Source of the DNA: Spirogloea muscicola
Lineage: Eukaryota > Streptophyta > Zygnematophyceae > Spirogloeales > Spirogloeaceae
Length of the DNA: 13,460 bases
Direction of reading: 5' to 3'
Assembly: GCA_009602725.1 (NCBI GenBank)
Contig: WELB01000216.1
Location: 222,752-236,211 of the forward strand
A model generated the notes under the pieces. The model ran no database searches and had not been told where the DNA came from. It worked only from the letters and a program-made list of their open reading frames with translations. The position numbers were made by a program, and so were the translations under genes. Positions 1 through 8,077 of this stretch are shown here, piece by piece (the first letter of the stretch is position 1; every line of letters starts with the position of its first letter).

Positions 1-1669
1 CTCCCCTTCCTGGCGCTGGCCGGCGTGGGCCCCTCGCCGGGGCCCTCGCCGTGCCACGCCGCCGCCGCCGCCGCCGGGCAAGCCCTCGCTCTCTCCTCCG
101 GCGGCGCCCTCTTCTGCCGCTCCTTCGACGACGGTGGCGACGGCGGCGTGCGAGTGCACATCCGCGGCGGCCGCGCCGTCGCCCGCTGCGACGACCCCGA
201 CGCCACCGACGATTCCTCCTCGGACGGCGACGGCGGCGGCGTCGGCGCTGCCGCCACGCTGCCGTTGTCGCTGCCGCAAGGTGGCCGCCACGGGCCTCTC
301 GACGGCCCGCGGCCGCCCGGGCCGCCGTTCTTCTTCAGCGACGCCAGCGGCAGCGACCGCGGTGAGCCATGCCGGACCAGCGCGGACGCAACGGTGCTTG
401 CCATCGCCGCCAAGCGAGCGCATTGGGGCTTGCGCCTGTAGCCAGCTGCATCATTGCCGCAGCTGCTGCCGCCGTTAGGCACGATTGTTTGATTCCTCAG
501 CCCGTCGCACTCCGGCTGTTGGTTTTCCGGAGGAATGCTGCCGCCCTTGGCACGCCTGTTCAAGTCCTCAGCCCGTCGCGCTCTGACTGTCTGCTTTTTG
601 GAGAAATGCTGCAGACGATGGCAGCGGCAGCAGCGAGGACTGGCCGTCGTCCTCATCCTCGCCGTCGCCATCGCCAGAGCGCGGTGGCGGCCCAGGCGTC
701 CTGGGCGGCTACCTCTGTGTGATCGGGCAGAAGCGCCGTGGCGGCGCTGGCGGCAGCCCGCTTGCCGGCGCTGCGGCGGCGTATCGGGGGGTCCGGCAGC
801 GGCCGTGGGGCAAGTGGGCTGCCGAGATCCGGGACCCCCGCGAGGGCGTCCGCGTGTGGCTGGGCACGTACGACTCCGCCGAGGAGGCGGCGCGCGCCTA
901 CGACGCCGCGGCGCGCTCCATCCGCGGCACCCTCGCCAAGTGCAACTTCCCAACAACGGCGGTGGCGGGGCTTGCGGCTGCGCGGCCACTGCCATCGCCA
1001 TCGCCATCGCTGCCGCCTCCTGGCAGCGGCTTCGGTGCCTGCGTGCTCGGCACCGGCCCACTTGAGGCAGACAGGGCGGTCAGCACGGCCTCATGTCTTA
1101 GCGCCGTGCTGCCGCCAGGGGGCTGCCAGCCGCTCGCTTCGCCGGCGTCCTACCATGTTGATGGCGATGAGCTGCTCAAGCAGCGGCTGGCCAGCTCCAA
1201 GCACCGGCGTGGGCCGCTGGCCAAGAAGCTGCGAGTGGAGAAAGCAGCAGCAACATCGGCGGCAGTGGCCACCAGTGGCAAGCCGTCTGAGACTCGGCCC
1301 ACGGTAAACGCAGAGGGGGCAGCCACCATGGACAGGAAGGCGCCGCAGTCGCAGCCGGACTTGTCAGATCTGTCGAGCCTCACCGAGGACTGCGGCGAGG
1401 GCTCGCTGCCATCGTGGCACGCATTCCCGCAGGTCCCGTGGCTCGAGCCCGGCGGCATGAGCGGCTTCGGCATAGGTGGCAGCGGCGCAGTTGACGATCT
1501 TCTCCTGGAGCTGGGCCTTGCGCCCGGCGTCGCTGACTCGCTTCACTTCATTGACAATATTGACGACCTCTGCCTCCTCGGTGACTGCGGCATCGATGCT
1601 GCCGGCGGCGCCAGCGACGATGACACCATGGAGCTCCTTGGTGGCAGCTTGGAGGCTATCATGGCCTGA
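1..1669 (+). CDS. CRF-like AP2/ERF transcription factor (group VI type), 5'-partial, two exons
   Basis: Nuclear DNA-binding transcription factor of the ERF family. Exons are 1-361 (start lies outside the window) and 615-1669; the intron 362-614 is GT-AG, and the split codon g|ac gives Asp, so both exons join in one frame of 471 visible codons ending in TGA. No in-frame ATG exists in the first exon, so the N-terminus is missing. Visible residues about 50-77 match a CRF domain: VRV, then [11 protein letters not shown]. Residues about 177-233 (nt 782-952) are one AP2 domain with [18 protein letters not shown] and [19 protein letters not shown]; Ala14 and Asp19 are the ERF-type, not DREB-type, residues. 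A basic [12 protein letters not shown] stretch near 1200-1235 is a likely nuclear signal. The C-terminus is acidic and contains LELGL (nt 1505-1519), an EAR-like LxLxL motif. Ala and Ser-Pro tracts are common. By family, CRFs act downstream of cytokinin and stress signals; the AP2 sequence itself also resembles group VII ERFs, so the subgroup call rests on the CRF motif. Confidence 0.85.
58..75 (+). repeat. (GCC)6 trinucleotide run encoding an Ala tract
   Basis: Six perfect GCC units in frame in the first visible exon of the CRF-like gene, encoding six alanines. A triplet change would alter tract length without breaking the frame. Confidence 0.8.
362..614 (+). other. Intron of the CRF-like gene, 253 bp
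   Basis: Donor G|GTGAGC at 361/362 and acceptor TGCTGCAG at 614. It separates the CRF domain from the Ser/Pro linker and AP2 domain. The exon frame before 362 meets an in-frame stop at 439-441 if the intron is kept, and the exon-2 frame has a stop at 584-586 upstream. Splicing is therefore needed to join the two conserved domains. Confidence 0.8.
494..612 (+). repeat. Imperfect tandem duplication (71-bp period) at the intron 3' end
   Basis: Positions 494-541 and 565-612 align without gaps at about 39 of 48 bases. Both start TCCTCAGCCCGTCGC and end in a T-rich stretch followed by AATGCTGC. Only the second copy is followed by AG, so only it gives the splice acceptor; the first copy reads CTGCCG there. 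Confidence 0.8.
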
Positions 1670-2475
1670 GCAGGCGGCTGCTTGCCGACCACTTTTTGAC
1701 TGATCAACGCCTCCGCATATTACCTGGCCCTCAATGGACGAGATCCCAAGCCTCTTGAGGACGCCAGCGAGCAATTTTGATATCTGCCAAATCGCTCCTC
1801 CACTTAGACAAGTGAGCCGCATTTGCTTGCTATTATGACTTCTTGTGGCGCTAGAGCGCCACCACTTCTGAGGGCCACTACCGTTGCCGCGACATGCAGA
1901 CGCAGCCCTGCACGCCCAGACTATTTTTTGGCTGCACGGCCCCCGCCAATGCAAGGAGGTGCTCCCTGGCAACTCCGACCACGGCTTGTGGGGGCCGACG
2001 GCCATGCCTGCCCCAGAGCCGGCTTTCTTGACCACCGATGATTGTAGCTTGTGTATCACACTGCTGCGCCTGCAATCACTGCAGACTTTTTGCACCTCAT
2101 TGATAGTATAGACTTATATATTTCTCGAAGAATCAATTACTGATTAGGACAGTTGTTGCCCGCCCACCTGGACAGTGAGCCAATTTGTGGCGTCTGGCAC
2201 TGGCATGCCCAGGTTAGCCAGCCTGATGCTTCACAACTTTCTCCATTGCCCCTGATGACGTGAGCTTCACTGAATACCAATTTAACGCGGCCTTATGGGT
2301 CTTCAGAAGCACATCCTATACGAGGTCTTAGTTAGGAATTGAATTTCTTTGAGATTGGGAGGTCATTTCATCCTAGGTTACCGCAGCCTTTCTTTTCGTA
2401 TTTGTGCAGAGGCCAAGCTACTGTTGGCTGGTGACAAATGATTTTTCCACTGACACGACCAAGAGAAAGAGTCGG
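1670..2475. other. 3' flank of the CRF-like gene; no further gene seen
   Basis: This stretch follows the TGA at 1667-1669 and should hold the 3' UTR and terminator. I see no canonical AATAAA, though plant signals are often degenerate. Open frames here, including a 243-codon one on the minus strand running antisense into the ERF C-terminus (2095-1364), resemble no family and are taken as chance frames in GC-rich DNA. Confidence 0.5.
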
Positions 2476-2615
2476 TGGTGCAGACTGGCAAGGAAGTTGT
2501 CAACTTTCTAGCGGCAATAGCTGCAGGTGCACTTGTAGAGCTATGTGGTGCAGATTGGCAAGGAAGTTGTCAAGGTTCTAGCTGCAATAGCTGCAGTTGC
2601 ACTTGTAGAGCGGCG
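2476..2615. repeat. 70-bp tandem duplication, two copies
   Basis: Copies at 2476-2545 and 2546-2615 both begin TGGTGCAGA and include GGCAAGGAAGTTGTCAA, CAATAGCTGCAG and CACTTGTAGAG. They align without gaps at about 62 of 70 bases. The copies are head to tail and exactly adjacent. No coding frame is evident. The differences suggest the duplication is not very recent. Confidence 0.9.
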
Positions 2616-2639
2616 CACTACTTGCTCTTGCTAGTCCTG

Positions 2640-2718
2640 AGGTGCTAGGCCTGCCAGCCACCTCAAATGCATATCCCCCTGCGAGACATCCTGTGCCAAG
2701 CTCGCAGGCCTAGCACCT
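2640..2718. repeat. Inverted repeat, 15-bp perfect arms
   Basis: AGGTGCTAGGCCTGC at 2640-2654 is the exact reverse complement of 2704-2718, with 49 bp between. It could form a hairpin, or be the ends of a small element or an excision remnant. It lies just after the 70-bp duplication and before the 2850-3420 repeat cluster. Confidence 0.75.
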
Positions 2719-3239
2719 GACTGTTAGCGAGGGGTGAAAGGGACAGAGAAGGTCTGATGGCTGATGGTGGGTGGTGCCTTGGAGGAGCCAAATGTGCAAC
2801 GTGGTGAGATCTGGGCTCAAAGGAAAGGCAGTGGCTACTAGAAGGGGATGGGCACGAGACGAGCTGGGCATAAGATGGGTTGCCCGCCAGGAAAGACGCC
2901 CGCGTACACAACTATAGCAGAGAAGCAGCTTGTCCACAAGAGGGCAATGGCTGTGAAAGGCCAGCCTAGAAGATACAACTGTGTCGCCCTGTTGTTGCTC
3001 ATTCTTCTCTGGGCTGGCCTCGCCTCTCGCAGCCCTTGCCCCCTCTGGTGTCCTCGTTGAAAGCCTGGGGAGACTTGAAGGGAAACTTTCACAGCCATCG
3101 ATACCTCTAAAGAGCTTCATTCCCTTCACTTGAGCCAGGTTAATGGAGAGAGGAGGGAAACGGAAGGGTAAGGAGAAGAACTGGTTCTACCAGGAGGGAG
3201 CCATGGCTATGCAAGGTCAGCCTAAATGGTGAAGTAGCT
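2719..3239. other. Gene-free region with diverged repeat units
   Basis: No coding frame here resembles a known protein. A 26-bp unit at 2947-2972 (starts ATGGCTGTGAAAGG) recurs at 3205-3230 with about 21 of 26 bases matching, and its first 13 bases recur inverted at 3086-3098. These look like pieces of degraded repetitive DNA, and possibly belong to the family copied at 3240-3414 and 5034-5219. Confidence 0.5.
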
Positions 3240-3414
3240 CTAGAGAAAGCGCGTGGTCCGTATGACATAAAGGGGAGGCCACATCAAGCCAACAGATTGT
3301 TCAGGCAAAAACTAGCGCAGAGACCGTGTCCACACAAAGCGAAGCCCTACGCTGAGAGGGGCTTAGGCAGCAATGCAAATGCTTGTAGAGGGGGACTTGA
3401 TACCACGAGTGAGC
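3240..3414. repeat. Dispersed repeat, copy A (intergenic)
   Basis: Shares ordered blocks with 5034-5219: GAGAA-GC-CGTGGT-CGTATGACA, then GGGAGGCCA, then GCAGAG, CACAAAG-GAAGCCCT and GAGGGGCTTAGG, with small gaps. The same blocks occur in the same order and orientation. No tRNA-like promoter boxes or terminal repeats were recognised, so the class (SINE, MITE or fragment of a larger element) is open. Confidence 0.7.
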
Positions 3415-3652
3415 AATTTACAGATGGACAAGCTAGCTTGGGAAGTTGGTGTGTATGTTGAGTGATGGAGGGCCTGAGTGGCCAAGTACAAAGGCAAGCA
3501 CGTCAACAGATGTACATGACTTGCTGCACTAAGCTGACCCGCTCAGTAACCACGAGTTACCATATAGAGGTGTCGCTAACTGATGCCCGAATATCGGACG
3601 GCAGACAAGGGGCCCGGAAGCGACCGGACGGAGCCGGGGCAGGGGGGTCATT

Positions 3653-3663
3653 GCCACGTCGGC
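3653..3663 (-). promoter_or_regulatory. Overlapping DRE core and ABRE core
   Basis: Read on the minus strand, GCCGACGTGGC contains the DREB-bound core GCCGAC overlapping the bZIP-bound ABRE core ACGTGGC. The site is about 1 kb upstream of the SPO11-3 start codon. Short motifs like these occur by chance in GC-rich DNA, so function is only possible. Confidence 0.25.
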
Positions 3664-3882
3664 GCCTCCGGGCCTGCTCAGCCGTACGATTTCAATTCCC
3701 TTCGACGGAAGAAACGGCGCCGCTTGGAACACTGAAGAGGTGGCGAGAGAGGTAGCCCCGCCAGGTCGTCGGGCGAGGGCGCCACCGTCTGCAGCCCGAC
3801 AGCTGTGAGGCGGCGACTGTCTGCGAGGTGCCTTTGCTGGGTGGTACGGCAGCCGAACCGTCAAGCGTCAAGAGCTGGACCT

Positions 3883-3912
3883 AGGGTCAGGGTCAGGGTC
3901 AGGGTCAGCGTC
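3883..3912 (+). repeat. (AGGGTC)4 plus one variant unit
   Basis: Four perfect AGGGTC hexamers at 3883-3906 followed by AGCGTC. It resembles, but is not, the plant telomere unit TTTAGGG. A simple microsatellite is the plain reading. Confidence 0.85.
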
Positions 3913-4101
3913 ACCGAGCTGGGAGGAGACGAGAAATCAGGAGCAGAGAAAGAGTCAGGGAAGTCACTACAACCCACAGTCCTGACGTGACCCAAAGACT
4001 CAGGAGCGCCTACATTGGCACACACTGTCAGTTGCAGCGCCCGAGGCGGCACCTCCGCGCCCGTTCTCACCATAGCTGACTGTGGCGCTTTCAGAGGGCT
4101 G

Positions 4102-4121
4102 TTCGCCGAGCTTCGCCGAGC
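4102..4121 (+). repeat. Exact 10-bp tandem duplication
   Basis: TTCGCCGAGC occurs twice head to tail with no differences, in the GC-rich region upstream of SPO11-3. No function is inferred. Confidence 0.85.
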
Positions 4122-4646
4122 TGAATGCGCTGCCCAAACGCCACTTATGGCCACTAAACAGAAGCTCAGCTCCTCCACCTTGCGGTTGTAGCGCCGTGCT
4201 GTGGTGCGGACTCTGGCGCACTGGCAGGACCGTGAAGCCCAGCCTCCACACCACAGCTTCAGACAGTCCTCAAGGCAAAGCCGCTTCAGGCTGGCGCGTT
4301 GCTTCGGTGGGAGAGTGGCGCCCGTGTGGTGGGTCTTGCGGTGCCACCCACCACCGTCGCCGCAGCAGCCTCTTGCTAGCGCTCGGCAGCAATGCTCTCG
4401 CTGGCAGGGGCGAGCTCCTGTCGCCTGTCGACACGACAGCTGATGGCCGATGCCGATGGGTTCCTGCTGCCACACGACAGCCTCGAATCTGCTCTCCAAT
4501 CCCTTCGTCATATACTCCCTTACACCTCAAACCCATGTACTCAATGATCCTTTGGTCGAGATCTTAAACCCTTCACCCCAACGCAATATTAGTCTCAGCA
4601 TTCCAGCCCCGAGCTCCTAGGCCCTTAAGATTACATACAATCAGCG

Positions 4647-6689
4647 ATGTCTAGTGGCAAGGACGCAGCACTGGGATACAAGCGCCGGCTGGGGAGCGAC
4701 GACAAGATTCTGGCCAAGGTGCGGCGACTCGCCGAGGACACTCGTACGACCATCAGCAGTGGCCCCCGCACAGTCGCCGATCTGGGCCTCAGCACGGCGT
4801 GCCGCGAGGTTGTGGACCTGCCGTCTGACCGCGTGGGCGCCGAGGTGGAGCGCCTCATCCTCGCCGCCGCCAAGTCCATTCTCGACGGCAGCGGCTTCGG
4901 CTTTGACGTGCCCTCCCGCACGACTGCCAACCAGGTCTGCTCAACCCGCATACTTGACCCTCTATTTCCACTCCAACTCCTGAACCCTAACAAATCAGCT
5001 TCGGTCCACCACGGCCTGGTTCTGGACATGCTGAAGAGAGAAGGCACGTGGTGCGTATGACAATGAAAGGGAGGCCAGGACACTGATCAGCCGAGAAATT
5101 AGGTGCAGAGGATGGGCTACACGAAGTGAAGCCCTTGGCTATGAGGGGCTAAGGTAACAGTGCTCAAGGTTCGGCATTGTCCAGCCTCAGGTCCAAGTAC
5201 TAGTGATACAACTGTGAGGCTTCAGATTTGTACAGCTCTTGGCAACATAGACACCATTGCCCTCATCATCACATCTGTTCCTTCTGGACCCTCGTTCCAG
5301 AACCCAAAAGCTCTTCATCTTTGCTTTGACATTCTAAATCCTCCGCAGTGGTTGCTGCTGTGGGCTGGCAGATGTACGTCCCAGAGCTGGACCGCATCGT
5401 GCTCAAGGACAAAACATCCTGGCGGGCTTTCGCAAGCATCGCAACAGTGCGCAAGGCGGCCATCCTCACGCGCATCCTGCAGCTCGTGCACCAGCTCTGC
5501 GCCAAGCGCATCCACGTGACCAAGCGCGACCTCTTCTACACCGACGTCAAGCTGTTTGTGGACCAGGCGCAGTCCGATGCTGTGCTGGATGATGCGTCCT
5601 GCCTCCTCGGCTGCACGCGCTCCTCCCTCAACGTTGTCGCCTCCGAAAAGGGCGTCGTTGTGGGGCGGCTTACCTTTGAGGAGGATGGCGACCTCATTGA
5701 TTGCCGACGGTGTGTATGCTGGCCTGTACACATCTACTGACGGGCAATCTTACTACCTCTGGTGTTTAATGTGATGTCTTCATCTATGAATTTCCATTTG
5801 GAATTGTGACGTAGAGTAGGCTGTGCATCTTGTCCTGTATGCTTTATGCAGTAGGCACCCTGCTAACAAAGGCCACCTTAAAAAGTATTCACCGATGCTC
5901 TTCTGAACAGGGGGTCACTTCTTAGCTTTCTCAAGAGTTGCACTCGCTAGACGCTTTATTGACCCACTACCTTGACTAGTAATGTGTCACAAGAAATTCC
6001 CTAAAATCCGAGAACCACAAATGGCATTGTCGTGGAATTGCATGACCAATCTACTGAAGCTGTCAACCATTGGCTTATTGTGCAGGATGGGGGTGGGGGG
6101 CAAGGCAATACCGCCCAATATTGACAAGGTTGCAAACCTGCAGAGCGACGCGACGTTCATCCTGCTGGTGGAAAAGGATGCAGCATTTATGCGCCTGGCC
6201 GAGGACCGCTTCTACAACCGCTTTCCCTGTGTCATCGTCACCGCCAAGGGCCAGCCAGACGTCGCTACGCGCCTCTTCTTGCGCAAGATGAAGGCCGACC
6301 TGAAGCTCCCGGTACTGGGCCTGGTTGACAGTGACCCATATGGCCTCAAGATACTATCTGTCTACATGAGTGGGTCCAAGAACATGTCGTATGACAGTGC
6401 AAACCTCACGACGCCCGACGTCAAGTGGCTCGGGGTCCGGCCGTCGGACCTGGACAAGTACCGCATCCCGGAGCAGTGCCGGCTGCCCATGACAGAGGGC
6501 GACATCAAGACTGGCAGGGATCTGCTCGACGAGGACTTCATAAGGAAGGACCCCGCTTGGTACAAAGAGCTGGAGCTCATGGTGCGGACGCGGGAGAAGG
6601 CCGAGATCCAGGCGCTCAGCTCGTTTGGGTTTCAGTACCTCTCTGAGGTCTATCTCCCGCTCAAGCTGCAAGAGGGCGATTGGATCTAA
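4647..6689 (+). CDS. SPO11-3: SPO11-3 / DNA topoisomerase VI subunit A (TOP6A), three exons
   Basis: Catalytic A subunit of plant topoisomerase VI, which pairs with the B subunit (TOP6B) to pass one DNA duplex through another; in Arabidopsis (BIN5/RHL2) it is needed for endoreduplication rather than meiotic breaks. Exons are 4647-4934, 5372-5709 and 6086-6689; all introns are GT-AG and the frame closes at 409 codons plus TAA. Residues about 50-90 carry [12 protein letters not shown] and FDVPSR. Tyr152 in [11 protein letters not shown] is the predicted DNA-linking catalytic residue. The Toprim domain shows LLVEKDA (Glu238) and LVDSDPYG (Asp290, Asp292). The C-terminus ends [19 protein letters not shown]. 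All expected catalytic residues are present and the length is close to the roughly 427 residues I recall for Arabidopsis. The start ATG is the first after an in-frame TAA at 4626-4628. The match is to the SPO11-3 branch, not SPO11-1 or SPO11-2. Confidence 0.96.
4935..5371 (+). other. SPO11-3 intron 1, with inserted repeat
   Basis: 437 bp between phase-0 codons for Gln96 and Met97. The donor is the weak CAG|GTCTGC and the acceptor is GGCTGGCAG. Reading through the donor continues in frame only to a stop at 5058-5060, giving a 137-residue product without the catalytic Tyr. Repeat copy B fills its middle. Confidence 0.85.
5034..5219. repeat. Dispersed repeat, copy B (inside SPO11-3 intron 1)
   Basis: Diverged counterpart of 3240-3414 in the same orientation. 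It begins GAGAGAAGGCACGTGGTGCG and includes GTATGACAATGAAAGGGAGG and CACGAAGTGAAGCCCT. It lies wholly within the intron, between the donor at 4935 and the acceptor at 5371. It contains one perfect G-box core, CACGTG, near 5045. Confidence 0.7.
5710..6085 (+). other. SPO11-3 intron 2
   Basis: 376 bp, donor GTGTGTATG at 5710 and acceptor TATTGTGCAG at 6085. It splits an Arg codon (cg|g) just before [11 protein letters not shown], between the catalytic-Tyr domain and the Toprim domain. Confidence 0.85.
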
Positions 6690-8077
6690 GCTGCGCTTGG
6701 GAGGCCTTGACTCTTGCATCGAGGGCTGGCTCGCTTGCAAATGCGCTCAGCTATGCCGCCGTGCAGTAGATTGCGTACCAAGCAGAGCCCAGGCCACTGT
6801 CCATGAATTGACAGGACAGGACTAATCACAGCACAGTGCCTTTCAGCGTTCATGCGGTTCTTTTGTACACATATCAGCAGATGCTGGTGCTCATGATAAG
6901 TCATTCTTTCGGATGTGGTATCTGGTGGATCATCCTAACCGCTCTTGTTTTGTCAATATAGCAGAAGTATGCAATTCATGATTCGACATTCCAAAACCCC
7001 ATCGATCTATGCCTCTTCAGGAAGCCCGTGCAGGAGATTGAGTACATTGGTTCAATGTGACCAAGCTGACTGCTTGCCCTGATAAGCAGCATACTGCAGG
7101 GTCCTTTACTGTGCACTTGAAAATTCAAGTCAGAAGGAGCCCAGCACTGAATTTGGCAGTTGGCAAATGGACCTGCTCCTGGCAACTCAATCAATACTTA
7201 TATACAAGCATAGACCACAGGCATTAGGGACTCGAATGACAACAAATAATAACCAGCTGGATCTCCTGCAGATGTCCCTTCTGTGAGCACTGTGAAACCA
7301 GAGTACGGCTTGCAAAATCTGGGGAGCCAAAATGTGCTTAGTTCCAGGTCTTGTGCATGACGTGCGCTGTACCACATCAACACAAGTGGCTATGCTTGCA
7401 GCCCCTCAAAATTTAGGATGCTCAAAATCCTCAAAAGCTAGAAATCGTTCAACCACAATGTGCAGAGATATGCAGAGATATGCAAACCTCGATGACTGCA
7501 GGAGGCTGCACGACTAGAACTTGTCTGTGTGTGGAGGAGCCTTGGGCTGTTCGTCTTACACTGCGACAACAACTGCAGCTTCAAAAAGGGCCCAAAGGCT
7601 GTGCAAAGAATCAGTGCCAAGGAATTTGAATTAGCCGAAACTTTGGTTGCAAGTATTGAATGGGGTCCGACTGAAGCAGCAATGTCTGCTAATCAGGTCT
7701 AAGAGATATTTGTGCCGAGCAGGTCTGTACAAGCAATCAGATTACTTCTGGATGCCCCCCGTGCTATAAGCCGTCAAGCAGAATGCTCTCACTCATGCTC
7801 AGGTGGCAAGCAGGTAGCAGCAATTTGGAAGCAAGTCCACCTGCCAAATGACAGGTCTTGCCTAGCTGAAGCTCCCTAATGACAACCTTGTCGCGGCACC
7901 TAAAGCCCAAAACCGTGCACCATTGAAGCTACAGGCAGCACAAGGACAATTGACGATTCTTGTGTACCCTGTTCACCCAGTCTGGAGTTTAACCAGAATG
8001 AATGGTTCATGCTTGGACGCAGCAGCCGTCGCAGTCCCTGTTCTGCAATTGCTCGTGGTAGAACAAGGCACTAACTC
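6690..8077. other. Tail-to-tail spacer between SPO11-3 and membralin
   Basis: It should contain the 3' UTRs of both convergent genes. No open frame of note, no tRNA or rRNA and no canonical AATAAA on either strand near the stops was recognised. A short tandem unit, AGAGATATGC twice near 7465-7484, is the only repeat I noted. Confidence 0.5.

Larger units (their letters stand above)
3415..4646. other. GC-rich upstream region of SPO11-3; no supported gene
   Basis: About 1.2 kb that becomes GC-rich after roughly 3560, probably the promoter and 5' UTR region of SPO11-3. Long open frames exist on both strands, the largest a 216-codon ATG-started frame on the minus strand (4511-3861), but none shows a known domain. 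It holds a hexamer repeat (3883-3912), an exact 10-bp tandem duplication (4102-4121) and a GCCGAC/ACGTGGC site (3653-3663). I could not place a convincing TATA box. Confidence 0.5.

Noticed and set aside
25-478. Several overlapping Ala/Arg-rich open frames on the + strand at the window start
   Set aside because: Only the frame containing the CRF motif joins in phase to the AP2 exon; the others are GC-rich shadows with no domain and no ATG start.
1364-2095. 243-codon minus-strand open frame over the ERF 3' end
   Set aside because: It is antisense to real coding sequence, matches no family, and reflects GC-rich codon use on the other strand.
3883-3912. Interstitial telomere repeat
   Set aside because: The unit is AGGGTC, not TTTAGGG, and only four perfect copies exist.
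4198-4257. Possible hairpin with GCTGTGGTG arms
   Set aside because: The arms are only nine perfect bases in GC-rich DNA; too weak to call as an RNA or element.
4082-4567. 161-codon + strand frame upstream of SPO11-3
   Set aside because: It begins at GTG, has no recognisable domain, and lies in the probable promoter or 5' UTR region.
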